Below are positions 18,276 through 26,259 of a DNA stretch of 64,000 nucleotides, one piece after another; positions within the stretch are counted from its first letter, which is position 1, and each line of letters starts with the position of its first letter. Origin of the DNA: CAZSBG01 sp964605145. Lineage in GTDB: Bacteria; Zhuqueibacterota; Zhuqueibacteria; Thermofontimicrobiales; Thermofontimicrobiaceae. A model generated the notes under the pieces. It did not search any database. It was not told the origin of the DNA and saw nothing but the letters and a program-made list of their open reading frames with translations. Where the stretch lies: positions 41,750 to 105,749 of the forward strand of contig CAZSBG010000005.1 of NCBI GenBank assembly GCA_964605145.1. Reading direction: 5' to 3'. The translations under genes were made by a program, and so were the position numbers.

Positions 18276-19079
18276 TTGGATATTAAGGCTGCGCTGCAAC
18301 CTCTCGATATTCTCTTTATTATCATCTATTTAATTCTAATTCTCTCTCTCGGCTTTTGGATCAGCTACCGCAAGAAAGAATCCGGCGACTTGTTTTTAGC
18401 CGGGAGAAATCTGGGCTGGCCCAACATCGGTTTTTCGATTTTCGGCACGAATATTTCACCGTCGATGATGCTGGCTGCCTGCTCAGTAGCGTACACCTCC
18501 GGGATGGTCGCTGCTAATTTCGAATGGTTGGCCTGGCCGTTTCTTCTGCTGCTGACCATGGTTTTTGTCCCGCATTATTTGAACACCAGAATCAGCACCA
18601 TGCCGGAATTTATGGAGCACCGCTTCGTTTCGAAAAGCAGAACATTCCTGTCGTGGTACGCGCTCTTCACGACCATCATTCTCTGGCTTGGCGGCGCGCT
18701 CTATTCCGGGGGACTGCTGCTAATGCAAATAACCGGCTGGCCCCTGTGGGTGTGCCTGGCTGCGCTCATCGCCATCGCCACCAGCTTTACCATTGCCGGC
18801 GGATTAGCCGCGGTTGTTTACACCGATACATTTCAATCTGTCCTGATGATCGTCGCCTCGGCAGCGCTGACAATTTTCGCGTTTTTCAAAGCCGGCGGTC
18901 TGGGCACCATTCTGGATAAAATTCCGCCGGATTACTGGCAGCTCTTCCGCCCGGCAAGCGACGATACGTTTCCCTGGCCAGCCATAATTTTGGGCTATCC
19001 CATCCTCGGCATCTGGTTCTGGTGCACGGATCAAATCATTTTGCAGCACGTTTTAGGCGCGCGCAATAAGCGAGTATGA
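18276..19079 (+). pseudogene. Truncated sodium:solute symporter (SSS family)
   Basis: The frame starts at TTG 18276 after GAGG and encodes about seven membrane helices with family landmarks: SGDLFLAGRNLGWPNIG, GTNISPSMMLA, STMPEFMEHRF and, last, WFWCTDQIILQHVLGARN. It stops right after that motif at residue 267, whereas family members have about 500-600 residues and several more helices. No downstream half is found in the window. The 3' end was probably lost when the islet at 19115-20132 arrived. The remnant is unlikely to transport. Confidence 0.75.
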
Positions 19080-19114
19080 TTGCCCTTTATTTGATATTTA
19101 ATTAATTTCTGAAA

Positions 19115-20132
19115 ACCCCGGTTGTCCGATCGAAGCTGAAAATCCGCCTTCTTTTTGGCGGGGGAAGTCACCGGGAGTTTAAATCTGCCTGACATCGGTT
19201 GACGTGTATGTGCAGTAGCGGATTAGAAGCACAGACCTTCGACTTACCACTGCACCCCCTCATGCATCATACACGCAGTTATATGCTGGAATCTTTCTCT
19301 GTCTTTTTTAGTTTAGTATAATTTTCTATTCTCTTGTTTCTTGAATAAATAAAATTCTTTACTCCATTTTTATAGAGTAGATATTCGTCGATGTTGGAAA
19401 ATTTTGGACGAGTTTTGAAGTCATCAAAAGGCAAATAAAATTTGATATTTTTATTTTCAGCAATTAAATCTTCTAATAAAAAGAATTTGATATAGCCGAT
19501 GAAATTATCAAACAAATCGAAAAATTTTTTATATCTTAATAAGGTGTCATAAAGCGGACTTTTTTGTCCCAAATAAAAGAGTCGAATACATTCTAATGTT
19601 AAATCAAATCTATCATCAATCAAACTATTTACTCCACGAGCTTGATTGATTGTATGGTTGCCGTCTATTCTGTTATTTGGGAAAATAGTATAAGCTCCAA
19701 TGGTAGAGCCTGTATTAAAAAGTTCATCTACCTCGCTTGGGATTTGTTTTGTAAGCCAATACTTTCGTTTATGGTTTTTATATGAGTGTGTTATTGCATC
19801 GCTCCCCAAAAAGAATTCTCCAAGCTCTGACTTATGATATAAATATACGCCATTTTTATTATCAAATAATTCAAAGGTTTTACCATTTGGTAAAGGTTTA
19901 CTCCATAACGTCTTATGGTATTGTCGGAGTGTTGGACTGGCGCTGTCAGGATCGCCGCCTTTTGCATCAGTGTAAACATTATAATTTACGTCAATTTTTA
20001 TTTGTCTCATCCGGTTTAAATTGTTTTTTTAAATGTCGTCTTCTTTCAATGTCTCAAACTGTTATCCTTCGATTCGTGTTGCCTGACATCATTAGAGTTA
20101 AACACACCCGGTGTCCTTCGGACAACCGGGGT
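19115..20132. mobile_element. 1-kb AT-rich islet bounded by 15-bp inverted repeats
   Basis: ACCCCGGTTGTCCGA at 19115-19129 and its exact inverse at 20118-20132 bound the segment. Just inside are same-orientation copies of TGCCTGACATC (19186-19196 and 20080-20090). Near the left end are hairpins CCGCC...GGCGG and GTGTATG...CATACAC. The single gene inside is much more AT-rich than its neighbours. The islet sits exactly where the symporter gene is broken off. It encodes no transposase or integrase, so mobilisation in trans or a cassette-like insertion is inferred. Confidence 0.55.
19279..20010 (-). CDS. DUF6994-like protein
   Basis: The 243-residue soluble protein contains GGDPDSASPTLRQYHKTLWS followed by KPLPNGKTFEL, a pattern I associate with the DUF6994 family. 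The N-terminal half looks beta-rich and the C-terminal half (after DRFDLTLECIRLFYLGQ) helical. No catalytic motif is recognised and the family has no known function. Members are often single genes in variable spots. The gene is AT-rich compared with the flanking genes and lies alone in an inverted-repeat-bounded islet, which suggests transfer. Confidence 0.65.
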   Translation of the reverse strand: MRQIKIDVNYNVYTDAKGGDPDSASPTLRQYHKTLWSKPLPNGKTFELFDNKNGVYLYHKSELGEFFLGSDAITHSYKNHKRKYWLTKQIPSEVDELFNTGSTIGAYTIFPNNRIDGNHTINQARGVNSLIDDRFDLTLECIRLFYLGQKSPLYDTLLRYKKFFDLFDNFIGYIKFFLLEDLIAENKNIKFYLPFDDFKTRPKFSNIDEYLLYKNGVKNFIYSRNKRIENYTKLKKTEKDSSI

Positions 20133-20136
20133 GTGG
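20106..20136. terminator. GC-rich hairpin at the right end of the islet
   Basis: CACCCGGTGTCC and GGACAACCGGGGTG pair around TTC with one bulge, giving a stem of about 12 bp. It lies between the end of the protease gene (20183, minus) and the start of the DUF6994-like gene, so it could terminate the minus-strand operon. One arm also belongs to the islet inverted repeat. Confidence 0.4.
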
Positions 20137-20182
20137 TAGTTTTCATTCGCGCAATTCTCGTAATTCGCGGTTCAATTTTTTA

Positions 20183-20896
20183 TTAGAGCAACCCGAAAGA
20201 AATCGCCAAAAAACTGGGCCCGTTGATGGCCGCGTGGATAACGACCCCGGTCCAGCTATTTTTTCTCTTCTGCACAACATACGATTGAATGAACAAAACG
20301 GGCAGCAGCGTCACGAAAAGCTGCCAGCCGAATGCAATATGAAAAATTCCCCAGAAAAATCCATGAACCAGCCACGTTTGTTTGCCAAAGACAATTTCCT
20401 GTCGCGGCAATAACGTTCCGCGCCAGAGGATTTCTTCGCCCAAAATATTCAGAATCCAGTATGGCAGCCACAGGAGCAGAATCCAGTAACGATCCGGCGT
20501 CAACGGTTCGAACGACATGAATGGCGGTTGTGTTTCCACGCGGGGGAGAAACGCTTCAAATATTTTCATGATAAGAAGACTGAAAAACCCAATCGCGATA
20601 ATCCCGCCCAGGCTCCACAGCCAATCAGCCTTGGTCATTTTTTTGAACCGAAGCCGGTTTTCCCATACATATTTATTGATCGTCAATCCCTCATTCTTTA
20701 AAATAATGAGCGCAACGATGAGTAAAGGCAGAAAAATTCCAAGCCCGGCAACGATGAACCAGAATATCACCGGCTCAAGGCCGGTCTGTTTGCTGAGTGA
20801 CGGGATTAAAAAATGGGTCTCCAAAAAGAGTAGTAATGCCGCAATGCCGAATATCGCAAGCGAACCTGAAAAACCGATTCCTTTAAGAGTATTCAA
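20183..20896 (-). CDS. CPBP-family intramembrane metalloprotease (CAAX protease-like)
   Basis: The 237-residue protein has about seven membrane helices. The three active-site motifs of the CPBP (Abi) family are visible: EEILWRG (EExxxR), FFWGIFH (FxxxH) and HAAIN (HxxxN). The glutamates and histidines bind the catalytic metal within the inner membrane. Bacterial members are varied; many have unknown substrates, and some give bacteriocin self-immunity. It starts at TTG and follows the TrpB2-like gene by 21 bp, so the two are probably cotranscribed without an obvious functional link. Confidence 0.87.
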   Translation of the reverse strand: MNTLKGIGFSGSLAIFGIAALLLFLETHFLIPSLSKQTGLEPVIFWFIVAGLGIFLPLLIVALIILKNEGLTINKYVWENRLRFKKMTKADWLWSLGGIIAIGFFSLLIMKIFEAFLPRVETQPPFMSFEPLTPDRYWILLLWLPYWILNILGEEILWRGTLLPRQEIVFGKQTWLVHGFFWGIFHIAFGWQLFVTLLPVLFIQSYVVQKRKNSWTGVVIHAAINGPSFLAISFGLL

Positions 20897-20917
20897 AATT
20901 TACATCCATTCAAAAAA

Positions 20918-22225
20918 TTATTGTAAATCCGTCAACACTTCGGCGTAACCTCGAAAATCAAGATAGCCCATGCCACTGATATTCACAACGATAACTCTCT
21001 CTTCATTCTTTTCTTTGGCATCGAGCGCTTCATCAATGGCAGCTTTCACACCATAAGCTGATTCCGGCGCGATGATAAAACCTTCCACCTGGAGGAAAGT
21101 CCGGGCTGCCTCGAACACTGCTTTTTCATCTATGGGATAGGCAACCGATTCGACGATGCCTTTATCCAGCATCATGCTCAAAATAGGCGCAGTGCCGGAA
21201 GACCGAATACCCTCGGCTCGAATATTTTCCAGCGGCTTATCCACACCCAGCGAATAAATTTTTGCTAATGGCGTGGTTTTGGAGGGTTCTGTATAGTCGT
21301 ATTTATATTCTCCACGAGTTGCGCGCGGTGCAGCTTCGGATTCAGCGGCCAGAAAGCGGATATTCGGGAGATCACCTTTGATTCGGTCCCGCAAATATGG
21401 CGCGATGAATCCATAAAAATTCCCGCCGCCACCAAGACAGGAAATCATCACATCCGGCGTTTCGCCAATGGATTCGAATTGTTTTTTTGTTTCCAAACCG
21501 ATGATTGTGTGGGTCAACAGTACGTGATTTTTTGCACTACCAACCGTAGCCACAGTGTCTGCCCTGTTTCGCGCATCTTCAAGTGTTTCGGCCGTCGCTA
21601 TTCCGATCGAACCAGGATGATTCGGGTTCTTGTCAAAATACGAGCGTCCCACCGAAGTTCGGTTCGTCGGGGATGGGATCACCTCAGCGCCGAGCATTTT
21701 CATGTAAGTTGCGCGGTCCGGTTTCAAATTATAGGCGTAGCGAACAAAATAAATTGTACAGTCCAGGCCAAAAACTTTTGCTGAATATGCAAAGGCTGTC
21801 CCGGTTTGCCCCGCGCCGGTTTCCACGGCTAAACGTTTGTATCCCTCTTTCGCCGCAAAATATGCCTGGGCAATGGTGGTATTCATTTTAAAACTGCCTG
21901 TCGGCGCCAGGTCTTCACGTTTGTAATAAATGCGCGCCGGTGTGCCCAATTTCCTTTCCAGCCGCGTCGCACGATACAGGGGACGTGGCCTGCCGATTTG
22001 AATATAAATATCAAGCACTTCCTGGGGAATTTTTATCCAGCTTTCGGTGGATTTATCCAGATCCAGTGCTGTTTGCGTGAACATTTTCGGGAGATCATCT
22101 TTGAGTGATGGTCCGCCCTCAGGATCCTTTGCAGGCGGAAGCGGTTCCGGCAAGTCTGGCACAATATTGTACCATTCAGTTGGGATATCATCAATAGGCA
22201 ACGTAATAACCTGACTCATATTCAT
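20918..22225 (-). CDS. TrpB-like PLP-dependent enzyme (TrpB2 type)
   Basis: This is a fold-type II PLP enzyme of the tryptophan synthase beta TrpB2 subgroup. The PLP lysine lies in TGSFKMNTT, the phosphate-binding loop in CLGGGGNFYG, and ETGAGQTGTA is the usual catalytic segment. TrpB2 enzymes make tryptophan from indole and serine and often act without TrpA. The product is 435 residues from ATG 22225, which follows GGAAGGA; a longer frame to 22300 would overlap cysH. No other trp genes are nearby, so the role may be indole salvage. Confidence 0.87.
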   Translation of the reverse strand: MNMSQVITLPIDDIPTEWYNIVPDLPEPLPPAKDPEGGPSLKDDLPKMFTQTALDLDKSTESWIKIPQEVLDIYIQIGRPRPLYRATRLERKLGTPARIYYKREDLAPTGSFKMNTTIAQAYFAAKEGYKRLAVETGAGQTGTAFAYSAKVFGLDCTIYFVRYAYNLKPDRATYMKMLGAEVIPSPTNRTSVGRSYFDKNPNHPGSIGIATAETLEDARNRADTVATVGSAKNHVLLTHTIIGLETKKQFESIGETPDVMISCLGGGGNFYGFIAPYLRDRIKGDLPNIRFLAAESEAAPRATRGEYKYDYTEPSKTTPLAKIYSLGVDKPLENIRAEGIRSSGTAPILSMMLDKGIVESVAYPIDEKAVFEAARTFLQVEGFIIAPESAYGVKAAIDEALDAKEKNEERVIVVNISGMGYLDFRGYAEVLTDLQ

Positions 22226-22269
22226 ATCTGAATTGTTCCTTCCTGATTTTGGATTAAGATTTTCAATAT

Positions 22270-22968
22270 TTAGTCTTGTGGATTGAGATGTATTCCGCAT
22301 TCTAATTTTTTAATAAACGGCCAGCGCCCTGCCCTTTCGTTATTTCCTGTTACAACCTGGGCGGTACATGGCGCGCAACCGATGCTGGGATAATTTTTGT
22401 CGTGCAGGGGATGGTAAGATATATTATTCTCTTTGATGTATTTCCAGGTCATCTCGCGGGACCAGTTGGCTAACGGCGCTATTTTGAGAACGCCACGCCT
22501 GTCGAGGTGAATAACTTTAATTTTGTTGCGAGTCCTCGATTGGTCGCGTCGGATGGCGGACAACCATGCCTTCTTTGTTCTTAGTATTTTGAGAAGCGGA
22601 TCCACTTTGCAATATTTACAGCACAGATCCGCATTCTTTATATATGGATGTTTTCCCAATTTGGAATAGAGTTCTTCACGATTTATGGCCGGTCTGATAA
22701 TTTCCAGATTCAGGTTCCATTCATTGGTTATTTTTTCGCAGAACTGCAGGGTTTCAGGGAAATGGAATCCGGTATCAATAAAATAAATTTTTTGATTCGG
22801 AACAATTTGTATAACATGATGAAGCAGAACAATACCACTGTAACCAAACGCAGTTGTCATACCAAGCTCATCAGAGAATGTGTTTTTTGCCCACTCAATC
22901 ACTTTCAGGACGTCTGCATCTGACAATCTTTCATTCGCAATTTTCACAGATCGCTTGTCAAGTGTCAT
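22270..22968 (-). CDS. cysH: Phosphoadenylyl/adenylyl-sulfate reductase
   Basis: The enzyme reduces APS or PAPS to sulfite in assimilatory sulfate reduction. The paired cysteines CC near CKYC and the later GCAPCT match the [4Fe-4S] cluster ligands of APS-type reductases, and the C-terminal catalytic cysteine is in LECGIH. The ATP-pyrophosphatase-like fold is marked by TAFGYSGIVLLHHV and IDTGFHFPET. The start at ATG 22968 gives 232 residues, the usual length; an upstream in-frame start at 23034 is less likely. It is transcribed ahead of the trpB2-like gene. No other sulfate-assimilation genes are in the window. Confidence 0.87.
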   Translation of the reverse strand: MTLDKRSVKIANERLSDADVLKVIEWAKNTFSDELGMTTAFGYSGIVLLHHVIQIVPNQKIYFIDTGFHFPETLQFCEKITNEWNLNLEIIRPAINREELYSKLGKHPYIKNADLCCKYCKVDPLLKILRTKKAWLSAIRRDQSRTRNKIKVIHLDRRGVLKIAPLANWSREMTWKYIKENNISYHPLHDKNYPSIGCAPCTAQVVTGNNERAGRWPFIKKLECGIHLNPQD

Positions 22969-23166
22969 TTCTATTCCGTTTTTTGAGCCGCTGTCGAATT
23001 TTTTCCAGAATGAATTAAGTCTAAAAAGATACAAAAAAATCTCAAAATTGCAATAAAAAATTTAAAAATCCCAACATATTCAATCTCATTATTTCCTCTG
23101 TTACATTAATACTACATAGTCATATTACAAATGGATTCAAAATGCAGGGCAATATTTCACTATTGT

Positions 23167-23358
23167 TGTCATTCCCGTACCACAGGCACTCCTTTCAGTC
23201 GCATGCCTGCAAAGTTGCATTATATTTTTAGATGAAAACAGACTTTGTTTTTAGGGAATCTCCTCGCGATATAGAATGAGATTCCTGTCCTCCAAAAAGA
23301 TGGCGGATCTACGACAAAAAACGCGCAGGCGACCGAAGGAAGTCCAGCGGGAATGACA
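23167..23358. repeat. 192-bp element with 11-bp terminal inverted repeats
   Basis: TGTCATTCCCG at 23167-23177 and CGGGAATGACA at 23348-23358 are exact inverses. The interior has no gene. Similar TGTCATTC...GAATGACA ends occur inside the element at 63752-63944, so this may be a genome-wide MITE-like family. It occupies much of the roughly 800-bp gap between cysH and the BNR protein gene; the rest of that gap (23035-23836) holds nothing I can support. Confidence 0.6.
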
Positions 23359-23836
23359 GTAAAAGGATGATCTGACTAAGTAGTATTAATCGATCGTGAT
23401 GAAATCCAACTGAGGATTAAAAATAGAGCTTTCACAAGATTTTTCCTTCTTTTTGAAAATTCAATTCACCCCGCGGTTAACGTCTTTCTCTGAAAAAAAC
23501 GGTCGAGGGACGATAGGTCGTCGATTTTTTGCCACACCAGGAGTCAGGTGTGGAAACGTGTATTTTCGAATAAACACGTCGAAATATAAAAAGGCAAGAT
23601 TGGTACAAATTCGACTGGCAATCCCGATGTTTTGAAGAAACGCAGAAGCAGCACTTTTTTAATATAGTGAATTTCATATAAATATCAAGATAAATTAACG
23701 AAAACACAGCAAAACAGCGCTGCAATTACCGCTTGATTTTCATTCAAATAATAATTAAATTAAAATTAATGCACGACAATTTCGAACCCGCAACATAAAA
23801 TCTTACTCCAAGCGGATAAAAAAAGGAAATCCAACA

Positions 23837-25183
23837 TTGAAATTGCTTTTTCGAATTGTATGTCTGATTCTTTTTTCAATGCATTATGCATTTCCCCAGA
23901 GCGCACCAATTCTTCTTGACAGCCCTGGAACTGACAAAGCTTCAGCCTATTCCATGCAAACCAAAATCGTATCGTGCGATATTGGTGGAACACGGAAAAC
24001 CCATATCGCCTATTCCCGGATCGATCCCTCGAAACCTTTTAAACCCTGGAAGACCATGTCGGTCTATGTGGCAACATACAATCACCGAAACGACTCCATT
24101 GAAAACAGGACTTTTCTGGGAACCATTTTTGATAATCACGGCACGCCATGTCTGGCAGTCGACAGTCAGGGTTATTTGCATATCGTTTACGGACCGCATC
24201 ATCACCCCTTTATTTACCAGCGATCAAAACATCCCAACAACAGCTCGAAATGGCTGACCAAGGAAATCGTCAGTTTTGAATATGGCCAGATTGATCTCGA
24301 TAATCCATACTGGCGACGCGACACATTTATCGAAAAAGAAGGAAAGAGCGAGTGGACATACCCAATCATTAAAATTGATTCGAAAGATAGAATCCATGTG
24401 GCAGGGTCTTTGGGTCATTCCGCGGCGTATATTCGAAAAATTAACAGCGTATGGGAAAAGCCGCGAGTCATCTACAAAGCGGAAAGACAGTTGTGCCGTT
24501 ACAATGTGATGATGAATCTCGATGCACAGGGGAATGTGTATATACTTGCTCCGGATGTTGATTTACTCACAAATGACGAAGGTTACACCCAATTTAATAC
24601 GGATTACGTTTTATTTCATTCAAATAATTCAGGGGATTCCTTCGAGAATAAAGGGACTGTTATTTCCGGTCATGTGCAGGGAACCGGTAATTTATCCATT
24701 GACGCTGGCGGGAATGTGCATTTTCTCTGTTTCGAAAGAAACTACAAAATCCATCGGTATCTCTATCACGTATTTTCGGATGGACAAACCTGGATCAAGC
24801 AGAGAATTCACATTCAGGATTATTTTTTCTGGGATGCCTCACTAACGATTGATGTTACCGGTAATGCACTTATCTTCTGTGCCGCGAACCAATCGGATTT
24901 TCACTGGCGGGATGCGACCAATGAATTATTTTTTATCAGGAGCGAACCAAGTGAGAGCAGCGAATACAATTATTCGTACAAAAAAATCGTTCCAAAACGG
25001 GAAGACCGAAACAAATGGCTGCCTGCGCTGGAAGCCAATCAGATTCACACCGCCTTTAATTCGGATTCTCTCTTCCTCATGTGGACCGATGAAATCGACT
25101 TGAAAGGGAGTTACACGACTCATAAAAATTCAAACTTGAAAACCCGAATTTTCATAAAAAACATTTTTAGCGAAAAAGACTAA
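23837..25183 (+). CDS. Secreted BNR-repeat (sialidase-like propeller) protein
   Basis: The 448-residue product starts at TTG after AAAGGAA. It has a signal peptide (about residues 1-20, ending near FPQ) and a beta-propeller with repeated D-x-x-G-x-x-H/Y motifs such as VDSQGYLHIVYGPHHHPF, IDSKDRIHVAG and IDAGGNVHFLC. This matches the BNR_4 type found in secreted proteins of polysaccharide degraders. The role is probably glycan or glycoside binding or cleavage, but no sialidase RIP/Asp-box active site can be assigned. It is a single gene flanked by repeat-rich sequence. Confidence 0.75.
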   Translation: MKLLFRIVCLILFSMHYAFPQSAPILLDSPGTDKASAYSMQTKIVSCDIGGTRKTHIAYSRIDPSKPFKPWKTMSVYVATYNHRNDSIENRTFLGTIFDNHGTPCLAVDSQGYLHIVYGPHHHPFIYQRSKHPNNSSKWLTKEIVSFEYGQIDLDNPYWRRDTFIEKEGKSEWTYPIIKIDSKDRIHVAGSLGHSAAYIRKINSVWEKPRVIYKAERQLCRYNVMMNLDAQGNVYILAPDVDLLTNDEGYTQFNTDYVLFHSNNSGDSFENKGTVISGHVQGTGNLSIDAGGNVHFLCFERNYKIHRYLYHVFSDGQTWIKQRIHIQDYFFWDASLTIDVTGNALIFCAANQSDFHWRDATNELFFIRSEPSESSEYNYSYKKIVPKREDRNKWLPALEANQIHTAFNSDSLFLMWTDEIDLKGSYTTHKNSNLKTRIFIKNIFSEKD

Positions 25184-25438
25184 TCCACTCCTGTGTGTTT
25201 ATTAATTCAATATCAGACCACCTGACCTGCTATCAGGAGAACCAGGATTATTAATATTTTATATGTCAGCCTAATTATAACAAATTAAGTATGTAATGGC
25301 CTGGTGATAATAATTTATTTCGAAACTATTATGCCTCCAAGACTCAAAAACTCGAAGTTTAATTTATTACTTAGATTTTGTATTCAGGCATAGCAAATTC
25401 GATGATTCACTTTACCTTGCTTCAGGTTCGATTGAACT

Positions 25439-25461
25439 CCCTTCTCCCACTGGGAGAAGGG
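25439..25461. repeat. Perfect 10-bp-stem hairpin
   Basis: CCCTTCTCCC, loop ACT, GGGAGAAGGG, followed by GCCGGGGATGAGGG. This is the CTCCC/GGGAG palindrome with a GGGATGAGGG tail widespread between genes of many bacteria. It could act as a terminator or an mRNA-stabilising element for the BNR gene upstream. Nothing else is seen in 25184-25540. Confidence 0.6.
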
Positions 25462-25543
25462 CCGGGGATGAGGGAAAGAATTATTTCATTATTTCTAATT
25501 CTATTGAACTCAAGCTGAGTAGTTACAATTTTTTAATGATACA

Positions 25544-25624
25544 ATCCTCCTGGAATGTAATATCTATAATACTCAAAGATCCTGATCTCGCAGTTAGTCA
25601 AAGTGAGCACTATTATTGAGTCTC
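25544..25624 (+). repeat. Diverged direct repeat left of the Xre gene
   Basis: This stretch (TCCTCCTGGAATGTAATATC ... AAAGTGAGCACTATTATTG) resembles 26074-26154 (CCTTCCTCGAATGTAATATC ... AAGGTAAGCACTGCTATTG) over about 80 bp, at roughly two-thirds identity by eye. The two copies flank the Xre gene in the same orientation. A weaker relative may lie at about 42885-42925. Confidence 0.4.
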
Positions 25625-25739
25625 CTCAAATAAAACTAATATCAAAATCATTATTTAATTGTGGTTAACATTTTAATTGAATATTGCTTACATATTTGTT
25701 AATTTGACGCAATACCAAAAAAACATAAAGGAAGAAGTT

Positions 25740-26015
25740 TTGGATGATTTGAAAAAATATATTCAAAAACGAGAAGACAATAATCCTTGTTTTGCACAGG
25801 AGTTTGAAGAAGGATATGAAAATTTTAAAATTGGATTACTACTGAAGCGAGCGCGTGAGGAAGCCAGGATCACCCAGGAAGAATTGGCGCAAAGACTGAA
25901 TACAAAGAAATCCGCAATTTCCAGAATTGAAAATCACCCTGAAGACATTCGACTTTCTACGATTAAAAATTACCTGGAAGCCGTGGGCAAGAAGCTTCAT
26001 TTGTCTATTTCTTAA
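25740..26015 (+). CDS. Xre-family HTH regulator (orphan HigA-like antitoxin?)
   Basis: TTG 25740 is preferred because AAGGAAG precedes it; the open frame extends to 25677 without a ribosome-binding site. The 91-residue product has an acidic N-terminal half and a C-terminal Xre helix-turn-helix (LLLKRAREEARITQEELAQR followed by KKSAISRIENH). Length and layout match HigA antitoxins and small transcriptional repressors. No HigB-like toxin lies upstream, so it is either a solitary regulator or a leftover antitoxin. Diverged direct repeats lie on both sides. Confidence 0.8.
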   Translation: MDDLKKYIQKREDNNPCFAQEFEEGYENFKIGLLLKRAREEARITQEELAQRLNTKKSAISRIENHPEDIRLSTIKNYLEAVGKKLHLSIS

Positions 26016-26073
26016 TCTCGAATTAATTGAAAAGATTTGATTATCAATTATTTCTTTAAACGTTAATTACGAA

Positions 26074-26154
26074 ACCTTCCTCGAATGTAATATCTCTGAA
26101 TGATCGAAAAGTCTGATATCTGATGTCGTTAAGGTAAGCACTGCTATTGTTTTG
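26074..26154 (+). repeat. Diverged direct repeat right of the Xre gene
   Basis: This is the partner of 25544-25624; the best conserved words are GAATGTAATATC and GCACT-CTATTG. It sits in the 244-bp gap between the Xre gene and the convergent RloC-like gene. No terminator was recognised in that gap. Confidence 0.4.
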
Positions 26155-26259
26155 CCTTCAGTCTATGTATTGAAAATAATGGCTTATTAGCAGCATTTTT
26201 TTATATGAAAATTTTTAATTGAATTTATTTCCTTGCGATGCTTCATTCTTCAAAATCAC

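Noticed and set aside
19201..19290. Hairpin region resembling an integron attC site or a tRNA
   Set aside because: The stem GTGTATG/CATACAC and the motif CAGTTATATGC resemble attC parts, but the matching RYYYAAC box is absent at the other side. As a tRNA, the anticodon stem does not pair and there is no T-arm.
25620..25740. A HigB-like toxin gene upstream of the Xre regulator
   Set aside because: The stretch is too short, full of stops and shows no toxin motif.
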